Assembly: GCF_009909185.1 (NCBI RefSeq)
Contig: NZ_JAAAMV010000014.1
Span: 1-62,056, forward strand
DNA: 62,056 nucleotides
Source of the DNA: Paenibacillus glycinis
Lineage (GTDB): Bacteria > Bacillota > Bacilli > Paenibacillales > Paenibacillaceae
Reading direction: 5' to 3'
The notes under the pieces are model-generated. The model searched no databases and was not told the DNA's origin. It saw nothing but the letters and a program-made list of their open reading frames with translations. Below, piece after piece: positions 7,622-15,019 of the stretch. How positions within the stretch are numbered: the first letter of the stretch is position 1; every line of letters starts with the position of its first letter. The translations under genes and the position numbers were made by a program.

Positions 7622-9970
7622 ATGTTTAGCAAAGGCAAGAAGAAGCAATTCACGAAGATAGGTTCGTTGATTCTATCTTCGGTGTTGGCAGTATCGATAT
7701 TGCCAGCAAGCGCGCTTGGAGATGGAGGAGCCGTCGGCGAAGAAGCAGCAGTCGAAGTACAAGCCGCCTATACGTCCAAGGCCCTTTCGCTTTCTCCGGG
7801 GTCCGATGTGTCCCAATTGAACTTCGCTTGGTACTCTTCCGTTGATCCGGGTGCGGCCGTCGTTCAAATGGCGAAAACCGCAGATCTGGTTAACGGGACC
7901 GATTTCCCGGCTGCCGACAAGATTATGACCTTCACTGGAACGACTTCCGCGGCTGTCACCGGCTACAATTCCAACAAAGTAACGGCAACGGGTCTTGAGC
8001 CGAACACCCAATACGCGTACCGCTTCGGAGACGGCACGGACGGTAACTGGAGCGCGGCTTCCAATTACAAAACACCGAATCCGGACAGCTACACGTTCAT
8101 GTACGTCGGCGATCCGCAAATCGGCGCGAGCGGCAACGCAACCACGGACGGCGCGGGCTGGAAAAGAACCATGCAACTTGCGAAACAAAACTTCCCGAAC
8201 ATCGACTTCGTCATGTCGGGCGGCGATCAGGTCGATACGGGAACATCCGAGGCGCAATACGATCTGTACCTGGCTCCCGATCAACTCAAGAATATTCCGG
8301 TCGCGACTACCGTCGGCAACCATGATACGAATATCAACTATCAGTACCACTATAACGTACCTAACCTGACGACCCTGGGCGGTCAAAAAGTCGGTACCGA
8401 CATCGTGAACGGCGATTACTCGTATACGTATGGCGACGCGCTGTACATGGTGCTGAACTCCAACAGCTCCAGCACCGCGGATCACGCCGTATTCATGAGA
8501 CAAGCCGTAGCCGATCACCCGGATACCAAATGGCGGTTCGTTACGCTGCATCATGACATCTACGGCGCCGGCTCGGCTCACTCGCAATCGGATTCGCTAG
8601 ATAGAAGACTCTATCTGCAGCCGGTCATCGACGAGCTAGACATCGATCTGGTATTCACCGGTCATGACCACTCGTACGCGAGATCGTACCCGCTCTATAA
8701 CAGCAATGTCCAAACGCAATTCAAGGACGGAGAAGGCAACGATATCAACCCGACCGGAACGTCCTACTTCACGGCGAACTCCGCGAGCGGCAGTAAATAC
8801 TACGATCTGGCACCGGTAGCGGAATACTACTCCGAAGCTCGGATCCAGCACAGGAAGACGTCGTTCTCCACGGTTACCGTAACCCCGACGACCTTCACCT
8901 ACGATACGTACGAGATTGAAACGGACGACAGCCTCACGAAGATCGACTCCTACAAAGTGCTGAAAAAACCGGAAGACGCGAAGGTTTACGCGAAAGCAGA
9001 AGATAAATCCAGCACGTACTACGCCATCAAGAACGCGAACGCCGTGAAAGACCTCGACGTAACGTTCAAGTTCGACAGCACGAAAGCGAAATTCAAAGCA
9101 GCGGCATTGGTAACGCCGGATACGGGCAGCTTCGTAGTCGACACCGCTACGGCCGGAGAAGTAAACATCAAGGCGACGCTGGCAACTCCGATCCACACCG
9201 TGGATTATGCGGATGTCATCAAGCTGACGTTCGAAGCGCCGACCGGCCAAAAATCCGCCGTAACCAACGTAGAGCTTACGAGATCCGATCTCACGACGTT
9301 GAACAAACACAAAGCAAAAGTTTCCACGATCGAAGCGAACAATGCTCCGATTACGGTTACGAATCAACCGAACGTCAAAGTGTACGCCAAAATGAGCACG
9401 ATCATCGCGGAACTGTCCAAAAAAGCAGAATTCTATCTGGCGCTGAGCAACACGGACGACGTGAACGCGCTCGACGTGACGTTCAAGTACGACAGCACGA
9501 AATTTAAATTGCTGACGCCCGAGTTGATCGGCCAGGACGATAACATCCAAGCCTTCGAAGATAAGGATGGCACCGTACGATTCCTCGCGGGCTTTACGAA
9601 GCCGATAACGGCAGAGGGTTATACGGACGTCGTGAAGCTGACGCTCGAACCGAAGAACATATTCAACCGGTTCTTGCAAGCGGACATCGAACTCGAGAAG
9701 GTAACGACGGCTTCCAAGGGAATCAACACGGAAGTGCTGAACAACACGGAGGAAAAAGCGGCATCGATCCTGATTCGCACGTTTAAAGACGTCGTCGACG
9801 TGAACGAAGACACCAAAGCGGACGTTGGCGATATTTCCTTCGCTACCCAGTTCTACAGATTAACTTCTGCCGATTCGGGATGGGCAGGAGCGAAGCGCGC
9901 CGACGTTGTCGAAGACAACGTGATCGATACCGCGGACTTAACCTTGATCATGAACCACATTATAAATTAA
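7622..9970 (+). CDS. Secreted purple-acid-phosphatase-like metallophosphatase with two cohesin-like domains and dockerin-like tail
   Basis: 782 residues with a signal peptide ending near residue 33. Residues 50-150 resemble the FN3-like N domain of purple acid phosphatases. The calcineurin-type core follows, with GDPQIG, GGDQVD, GNHDTN, LHHDIYG and GHDHSYA (about 347), the metal-ligand set of the superfamily. Two cohesin-like beta domains (about 452-575 and 585-710, beginning DAKVYAKAED and NVKVYAKMST) precede a tail at 722-782. The tail has two dockerin-type loops (DVNEDTKADVGD, DVVEDNVIDTAD) whose central glycines are replaced, so calcium binding may be weak. GGGGAG lies 13 bases before the ATG. 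The neighbour at 10046 carries a cohesin-like domain and SLH anchor, suggesting surface attachment. Substrate is unknown. Confidence 0.85.
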   Translation: MFSKGKKKQFTKIGSLILSSVLAVSILPASALGDGGAVGEEAAVEVQAAYTSKALSLSPGSDVSQLNFAWYSSVDPGAAVVQMAKTADLVNGTDFPAADKIMTFTGTTSAAVTGYNSNKVTATGLEPNTQYAYRFGDGTDGNWSAASNYKTPNPDSYTFMYVGDPQIGASGNATTDGAGWKRTMQLAKQNFPNIDFVMSGGDQVDTGTSEAQYDLYLAPDQLKNIPVATTVGNHDTNINYQYHYNVPNLTTLGGQKVGTDIVNGDYSYTYGDALYMVLNSNSSSTADHAVFMRQAVADHPDTKWRFVTLHHDIYGAGSAHSQSDSLDRRLYLQPVIDELDIDLVFTGHDHSYARSYPLYNSNVQTQFKDGEGNDINPTGTSYFTANSASGSKYYDLAPVAEYYSEARIQHRKTSFSTVTVTPTTFTYDTYEIETDDSLTKIDSYKVLKKPEDAKVYAKAEDKSSTYYAIKNANAVKDLDVTFKFDSTKAKFKAAALVTPDTGSFVVDTATAGEVNIKATLATPIHTVDYADVIKLTFEAPTGQKSAVTNVELTRSDLTTLNKHKAKVSTIEANNAPITVTNQPNVKVYAKMSTIIAELSKKAEFYLALSNTDDVNALDVTFKYDSTKFKLLTPELIGQDDNIQAFEDKDGTVRFLAGFTKPITAEGYTDVVKLTLEPKNIFNRFLQADIELEKVTTASKGINTEVLNNTEEKAASILIRTFKDVVDVNEDTKADVGDISFATQFYRLTSADSGWAGAKRADVVEDNVIDTADLTLIMNHIIN

Positions 9971-9985
9971 GAAAAAGCAGGTAAA

Positions 9986-10020
9986 GGAGCGGGAGAAGAC
10001 CTTGCGTCTTCTTCCGCTCC
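9986..10020 (+). other. Strong intercistronic hairpin without T-tract
   Basis: Arms of 15 bases (9986-10000 and 10006-10020) pair throughout with one G-T pair and a five-base loop. No T-run follows, and the next ribosome binding region lies 10-20 bases on. It may be an mRNA-stabilising or processing hairpin that sets different levels for the phosphatase and the anchor protein rather than a terminator. Confidence 0.65.
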
Positions 10021-10045
10021 CAACTAACTTAGGGAGTTTAAACCA

Positions 10046-11713
10046 ATGAAAATAAAATGGTTAGCCGCACTCATAGTCATCTGTTGCCTTAGCTTCCAGG
10101 TACCTGCTTATGCGTTAGCCGATCAACATATTCAATCCGTGGACTTCTCTCAATCCAGCATCAAGGTCGGCGGCAATGCCTTTTCCGTCGATATTCTCTT
10201 GGACAATAACGCCCCGTTCAGCAGCGCCGAATTCGGTCTTCGCTTAGACGGTGTAACGATTCAAACCGTCACCTTAAGCGGCACGACGTCCGGCAGCTCC
10301 AAAGTGGGTCCGAAAGAAAGCAATGGCGTGACGTACCTCGGCTTTTATGATCTTGCCAATAAATACAACGGGAAAATAAACGTCGCTACGATCACGTTCG
10401 CCTACACGGGCAGCGCCGCGGCGACGGTCACCCTTGCAGAAACGAAAGTAACGGCCATTACAACCGTCGGCTCTGTAAGCTCCGAAACGGCGCAGCCGAA
10501 TAAAGTGCTGAACGTCACGCGCGATGAAAGCGGCGGCAACACGGGTCCGGGCAACACAACGGGAACCACGCCTCCTCCGGCTAACGACGGTTTGTACGTG
10601 CTGAGCAGCCAAGATGCGCTCGTCGCGGTGGAACAAGCCAAAACGGACAAGAACAATGTCAAGGTTATCACCCTCGATGCAACCGGAGTCAAGCCGGATG
10701 ACAAAGGTGAAATCGCGATGCAATTCCCTTATTTCCTGCTCGCGACGTCCGAGAAGCGGTTGGTTACGGTGTTGACGCCGTACGGAACCTTCAATCTTCC
10801 GTCCAACGTGCTGCCGAAGGAACAAGCGGCCAATGCCAATACGTTGACGTTGGTCGTGAAGAAGCAGGACGTATCCCTCCTGTCCCCGGATGTTCAGGCG
10901 CAGCTCGGCAATCATCCGGTGTTCGATCTGCATTTCATGGTGGACGGGAAAGCGATTGCTTGGAACAATGACGAGGCTGCCGTAACGGTATCGATTCCTT
11001 ACGCGCCGACCGCGGACGAAGCAAAGAACAGCGATAAATTGGTCGTGTTTTATATCGACGATCAAGGCAAGCTGCATGCGGTGGCCAACAGCGCGTATAA
11101 CGCGCAAAGCGACAGCATTCAATTCGCAACCAACCATTTCAGCAATTACGGCATCGCTTTCGCCCAGAAGAGCTTTACTGACATTCAAACCTCGTGGGCG
11201 AAGAACGAGATCGAAGCGCTTGCCGTGCGCGACATCATTACCGGCATGACGGCAACGACGTTCGTTCCGGCGGCCAATATTACGAGAGCGGACTTCACCA
11301 AGCTGCTAGTCGGCGTGCTGGGTTTGAAAGCGCAGAAGCAAGGCGCGGATTTCAGCGACGTCAGTTCGACGGCGTATTACTATGAAGCCGTCATGACGGC
11401 GAAAGCGGCCGGCCTGGTCAACGGATCCAGCGACAACAAGTTCAACCCTAAATCGCAGATCACCAGACAGGAAATGATGGCCTTGATGGATCGCGCGTTC
11501 ACGATTGCCGGCAAACCGCTTTCGGAGAAAGCCTCCCTCTCTGCTTTCGGCGACGCGAAGCAAGTGTCGGCATACGCAACGGACAGCACGGCGAAGCTCG
11601 TCGCCGCGGGCATCATCAGCGGCAGCAACGGCAAGATTAGACCGCTGGACAACTTGAAACGCGACGAAGCGGCCAAAGTCCTGTATGCCATCTTTACCCG
11701 CTTGAACCAGTAA
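10046..11713 (+). CDS. SLH-anchored protein with N-terminal cohesin-like domain
   Basis: 555 residues with a signal peptide ending near YALA. Residues about 30-165 form a cohesin-like beta domain (VDFSQSSIKVGGNAFSVDI... to FAYTGSAAATVTLAE). A Gly/Thr/Pro linker leads to the pre-SLH module shared with the proteins at 1 and 44754 (ending NHFSNYGIAFA). Three SLH domains fill about 374-555, with ITRADFT, ITRQEMM and LKRDEAA. The order cohesin-linker-SLH is that of an anchoring scaffoldin, and the gene lies 75 bases after one whose product ends in dockerin-like loops. Whether the cohesin-like domain binds a dockerin is inference; similar folds also occur in non-cellulosomal surface proteins. Confidence 0.85.
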   Translation: MKIKWLAALIVICCLSFQVPAYALADQHIQSVDFSQSSIKVGGNAFSVDILLDNNAPFSSAEFGLRLDGVTIQTVTLSGTTSGSSKVGPKESNGVTYLGFYDLANKYNGKINVATITFAYTGSAAATVTLAETKVTAITTVGSVSSETAQPNKVLNVTRDESGGNTGPGNTTGTTPPPANDGLYVLSSQDALVAVEQAKTDKNNVKVITLDATGVKPDDKGEIAMQFPYFLLATSEKRLVTVLTPYGTFNLPSNVLPKEQAANANTLTLVVKKQDVSLLSPDVQAQLGNHPVFDLHFMVDGKAIAWNNDEAAVTVSIPYAPTADEAKNSDKLVVFYIDDQGKLHAVANSAYNAQSDSIQFATNHFSNYGIAFAQKSFTDIQTSWAKNEIEALAVRDIITGMTATTFVPAANITRADFTKLLVGVLGLKAQKQGADFSDVSSTAYYYEAVMTAKAAGLVNGSSDNKFNPKSQITRQEMMALMDRAFTIAGKPLSEKASLSAFGDAKQVSAYATDSTAKLVAAGIISGSNGKIRPLDNLKRDEAAKVLYAIFTRLNQ

Positions 11714-11767
11714 TCGGGGAACAATCGTTATGCTTGCGAGCTGGACAAGCTTTCGCTGAAATTAAAG

Positions 11768-11805
11768 AAAGGAACAAGTCACGGCATCGACTTGTTCCTT
11801 TTTTT
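11768..11805 (+). terminator. Rho-independent terminator after the cohesin-SLH gene
   Basis: GGAACAAGTC and GACTTGTTCC form a perfect 10-base stem with an 8-base loop, followed by TTTTTTT. The left arm is identical to that of the terminator at 6015-6053. Confidence 0.92.
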
Positions 11806-11887
11806 GAGCTATTCGCCTTCACGCTGATTGATAGAAACGAAATGGAAGATGAACTTAATATTGGCATAATTAACGTATGGTATCGTG

Positions 11888-11911
11888 TGAACTGAAGCAG
11901 ATTTCAGTTCA
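11888..11911 (+). promoter_or_regulatory. Inverted repeat in the leader of the second HupE operon
   Basis: TGAACTGAA and TTCAGTTCA are perfect 9-base inverted arms around GCAGA/T, ending three bases before the AGGAGG of the gene at 11925. It could be a repressor operator or a leader hairpin; it does not match the Zur, Fur or NikR consensus I know. Confidence 0.5.
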
Positions 11912-11924
11912 TTAGGAGGCAGCG

Positions 11925-13016
11925 ATGTTACGAAGATTGGGCAGGCTTATAGGCTGTACGGCAATTGTTTTCTGTTTTGCGATAGGTTTATTTCCCAAGG
12001 CTACGTCCGCTCATGACAATGTAAGCATAGCGTTTACGGATATTTCGATGGATGGCCATGCCATTAAAATGGTCTTGCAAATCAATATGTACGATATCCG
12101 GGTAGAGGCGACCCCGGAAGCGCCGGATGTAGGGGACCTGACACCGGAGGCTTACAATCGGTTTGTCACGGAGCTGCAGGATCCCGTAGAAAAATATTTG
12201 CTGGCGAATATACAGCTGTATGCGGACGATTTGCCGCTTAAAGGAAAAATGACGCGGCTGAGTCAGGTCGAGGTCAAGGATCAGAACCAGCCGTTCGCGG
12301 AAGCGGTGCTGGAGTTTCCGGTCGTGAATACGCCGCGGAAATTCGAAATGGCGTATAATCTGGTCTTTCAGCGCGATCCCTATCACGTCAATTACGTCAA
12401 CGCGGCGCTCGGCGATTTAAAAGCGAACGCGGTGTTCGTCGCCGAACTGCATGAAATGAAAATCGGGGAAATGAGTTTGCCCTACACGTTGGGGCATTTT
12501 GCCTTGCTCGGTCTTAAGCAAATGTTGATTATGTTCGAAGCGATAATTTTAATCGCGCTGTTGATTATAGGTCGGACATCCTTCAAGCAGCTTGCGATCG
12601 CGCTATTCGTCTTCTTGGGCATGGTTGCCGTAACGTTGGCGTTGGCGAGCATGCGAGCAGTGGACCTGCCCAGCCAGTTCACTCATTTCATGGTTGCTTT
12701 AAGCGTTGTTGTCGTTTCATTGTATACCCTGCTCGGCAAGAAGAAAAATCTCTATCCCTGGATGGCGGGAGGGTTCGGTTTCTTCTACGGGGCCGGTTAT
12801 GTGGAAGGTCTGGCCGGGTTGGAACCGGACGGAGGGAATAACGCATACCCCGTTCTGGCGTATATGACCGGAATCGGCGTCGCGTTGATTTTGGTAGCCG
12901 GCCTCTTATACCTCCTGCTTCAGTTCGCCTTGAAAGCGAAGAGCGCGATTCCGCGAATATCGAAAGTGATCGTGCCGGTTGCAATCCTTTGGCTGCTTGT
13001 AAAACTATTCTTCTAA
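11925..13016 (+). CDS. Divergent HupE-like membrane protein lacking the histidine motifs
   Basis: 363 residues, ATG at 11925 with AGGAGG. A signal peptide (cleaved near TSAHD) is followed by a beta-rich extracytoplasmic domain of about 160 residues and about six membrane segments. The alignment with its neighbour at 13033 is plain in the first segments: LKQMLIMFEAIILIALLIIG stands where the neighbour has the GYDHLLFLF stretch, and TSFKQLAIAL matches QTFGQYAKMI. The conserved His residues of the GYDH, AHS and IHG motifs are lost, and there is no EF-hand. It may therefore act as a structural partner of the intact copy 16 bases downstream rather than bind the metal itself. That role is inference. 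Confidence 0.7.
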   Translation: MLRRLGRLIGCTAIVFCFAIGLFPKATSAHDNVSIAFTDISMDGHAIKMVLQINMYDIRVEATPEAPDVGDLTPEAYNRFVTELQDPVEKYLLANIQLYADDLPLKGKMTRLSQVEVKDQNQPFAEAVLEFPVVNTPRKFEMAYNLVFQRDPYHVNYVNAALGDLKANAVFVAELHEMKIGEMSLPYTLGHFALLGLKQMLIMFEAIILIALLIIGRTSFKQLAIALFVFLGMVAVTLALASMRAVDLPSQFTHFMVALSVVVVSLYTLLGKKKNLYPWMAGGFGFFYGAGYVEGLAGLEPDGGNNAYPVLAYMTGIGVALILVAGLLYLLLQFALKAKSAIPRISKVIVPVAILWLLVKLFF

Positions 13017-13032
13017 GCTAAGGAGAGAAATC

Positions 13033-14223
13033 ATGTTTCGTATCCAAGCTGCAATGCGAATTTCCGTCATGCTGTCCATTCTATCCCTGCTGTTCATTCC
13101 GCTCGGACAAGCGGACGCCCATGCCTACAGCGCCAGCTATACGACGTTGACGCTGACGAAAGCCAACGTCGGCATGACGTACACGCTTGACGAGCTTTCC
13201 GTCATCGAGCTGACGGAGGGCGACGCGAACAAGAACGGTACGCTGGAGCAGGAAGAGTTCGACGGGGTAAAAGACGAATTTTTGGCATTGTTAAAGAAAG
13301 ATATTCAGTTGAAAATCGATAACGTGCCGCAGGAATGGTCCCAGATCGAAAGCTATGCGCTGAAACGCGAAGGAAACGCAACAAAACTGGTCCTCGCGAT
13401 CGACTTCCCCCCCGTATTGGCTTCCCAATCGATCGAGTTAACGGATAATCTGTACTTAAGCGATAAAGTGACCGCGAATTACGTCGATTTAGTCAAAATC
13501 GATTACGGCAAACATAACAGTACATCCGCCTTGTCGGGAAAGTACCGCGTATGGTCGATGAAACTCGCCGATAAAGATTACGCGGCTCTCCGTCCGGACC
13601 TGCAATCGCAGGCGGATGCCGATAGCGCCGCATCCGGCGGTACGGAAAGTTCGGACGGAACGGAGCATGCTTCGGGCTGGTACTCTTTCTTTACGTTAGG
13701 CATGGGTCATATATTAGGCGGCTATGATCATCTATTATTTTTGTTCTCGCTGCTGATCGCGAGGCAAACGTTCGGGCAGTATGCCAAAATGATAACGGCG
13801 TTTACGATCGCGCACAGCATCACGCTGACGTTGACGGTGCTCGGCATGATCGATGTGCCTGCGTGGTTCGTGGAGCCCGCGATCGCGCTCAGCATCTGCT
13901 ACGTGGCCGTTGAAAATATCGTACGGAAAAAAGTTAGCTACCGGTGGGTGCTAACCTTCTTGTTCGGATTGATCCATGGCATGGGCTTCGCCGATATTTT
14001 GAAAGAAATGGAGATTCCGAAGAGCGAGCTGGCAGTCGACTTGATCAGCTTCAATCTGGGCATCGAAACGATTCAAGTCGCGTTGGTTGCGCTGGTGCTG
14101 TTCCCGCTCTTCCTGCTGCATCGGTGGAAATTCTCCAGACGGGCGGTTATGGCCGGCTCCGCGATCGCCTTAATACTGGGAGCCTATTGGTTAATCGATC
14201 GCATCCTTGCAACGACGGTATAA
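13033..14223 (+). CDS. HupE/UreJ-like membrane protein with EF-hand motif (copy 2)
   Basis: 396 residues; AGGAGAG stands nine bases before the ATG. It is a clear paralog of the protein at 1551, sharing LDELSVIEL, an EF-hand loop (DANKNGTLEQEE), GGYDHLLFLFSLLIARQTF, AHSITLTLTVLGMIDV and FGLIHGMGFADILKEME. Signal peptide, extracytoplasmic EF-hand domain, Ser/Gly linker and about six membrane segments are in the same order. The linker is shorter than in copy 1 and codon use is less GC-rich, so the copies are not very recent. It is probably co-transcribed with the degenerate paralog 16 bases upstream. A metal-linked function follows from the family; the metal is not shown. Confidence 0.85.
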   Translation: MFRIQAAMRISVMLSILSLLFIPLGQADAHAYSASYTTLTLTKANVGMTYTLDELSVIELTEGDANKNGTLEQEEFDGVKDEFLALLKKDIQLKIDNVPQEWSQIESYALKREGNATKLVLAIDFPPVLASQSIELTDNLYLSDKVTANYVDLVKIDYGKHNSTSALSGKYRVWSMKLADKDYAALRPDLQSQADADSAASGGTESSDGTEHASGWYSFFTLGMGHILGGYDHLLFLFSLLIARQTFGQYAKMITAFTIAHSITLTLTVLGMIDVPAWFVEPAIALSICYVAVENIVRKKVSYRWVLTFLFGLIHGMGFADILKEMEIPKSELAVDLISFNLGIETIQVALVALVLFPLFLLHRWKFSRRAVMAGSAIALILGAYWLIDRILATTV

Positions 14224-14245
14224 CGGGTGGCCGAAGCGAACGAAG

Positions 14246-14275
14246 AGACGCCGGAATGATCCTGGCGTCTTTTTC
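14246..14275 (+). terminator. Rho-independent terminator after HupE copy 2
   Basis: AGACGCCGGA and TCCTGGCGTCT pair with one bulge; TTTTCT follows. Confidence 0.85.
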
Positions 14276-14313
14276 TATTTGCGAAGGGCTTCCGCATCAT
14301 AGACACGGTCTAT

Positions 14314-14352
14314 AGCGCCTGTGAAAACTATGTATTTCTTAACATAGGCGCT
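14314..14352. other. Imperfect inverted repeat, possible terminator
   Basis: AGCGCCTGTG and CATAGGCGCT pair with one G-T pair around an AT-rich loop of about 19 bases. The T-run is weak on both strands. It lies between convergent genes and may help stop the MarR transcript. Confidence 0.4.
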
Positions 14353-14422
14353 TTCGTATTATAGTGGAGCTAGCCAACGCGCGCGGGTACCGGCCGTTTC
14401 ATTTTGGTTGTCATGATTCGTT

Positions 14423-14866
14423 CTAGTCCCGATTATTATAATAGTGATACGCTTTGGTCAGCAGATCGGCCAAGTGCCGGCTTTCTTCCAGGCCCAGATG
14501 ATCGATCAATCCTCCGAGCGATTCCTTGAAAAGCGCATCGGCTTCCTTGGCGACCTCTTTTCCTTTGGACGTGAGCTCGATGCCGACGGAGCGCCTGTCG
14601 TCCGGATCGACGGAGCGCTCGATGAGCTTCTCTTCGATCAGCTTCTTGATCAATTGGGTGACCGTCGGCGTCGTGACTTGCAGCCTTCTGCTGATTTCCG
14701 ATATTTTGGGCTTGGGATTGCCGCCGTTCTCGAAGTCCAAGATGCAGAAGAGGATGCGTATGTCGCTTCGCGTCAGTCCGCCGACCGGCTTTTGCCGCCA
14801 TTCGGCTTTCAAGAAACGGAAGAAAGCATCCTGCAGCTGTTGGATCGTTTCGTGGTTGTCGTTCAT
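14423..14866 (-). CDS. MarR-family transcriptional regulator
   Basis: 147 residues from the ATG at 14866, preceded by TAGGAG. The winged-helix region spans about residues 35-105: KISEISRRLQVTTPTVTQL is the helix-turn-helix and DPDDRRSVGIELTSKG the wing with its conserved DxRR. Helices at both ends form the usual dimer domain. MarR proteins bind short palindromes and often respond to phenolic or oxidative signals; no effector can be read here. It is divergent from the ugd operon with 153 bases between, so it may control itself and that operon. Confidence 0.9.
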   Translation of the reverse strand: MNDNHETIQQLQDAFFRFLKAEWRQKPVGGLTRSDIRILFCILDFENGGNPKPKISEISRRLQVTTPTVTQLIKKLIEEKLIERSVDPDDRRSVGIELTSKGKEVAKEADALFKESLGGLIDHLGLEESRHLADLLTKAYHYYNNRD

Positions 14867-14953
14867 ACCTGCTCCTATCCATTCTGTTTTTTGCGAATCG
14901 CGGCCGAGCGCCGCAAGATCGGCTTCATCTTCTGCTTGAAATATACTACATGG

Positions 14954-14986
14954 ATCATTATGATAAAAGTTAAGTTGGTAAACTAA
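14954..14986. promoter_or_regulatory. AT-rich region with candidate MarR operators
   Basis: Between the divergent MarR and ugd genes lie the palindrome ATCATTATGAT (14954-14964) and AGTTGGTAAACT (14973-14984), an AGTT/AACT inverted pair with a four-base spacer. Both stand in an AT-rich patch typical of MarR binding and promoter sequence. No clear -35/-10 pair was assigned. Confidence 0.3.
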
Positions 14987-15019
14987 TTATTCTCATCTTG
15001 CTGGATATGAGGTGGAACG

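Noticed and set aside
1458..14300. Zur, Fur or NikR boxes near the metal genes
   Set aside because: I looked for the known palindromes in the leaders and found none with an acceptable match.
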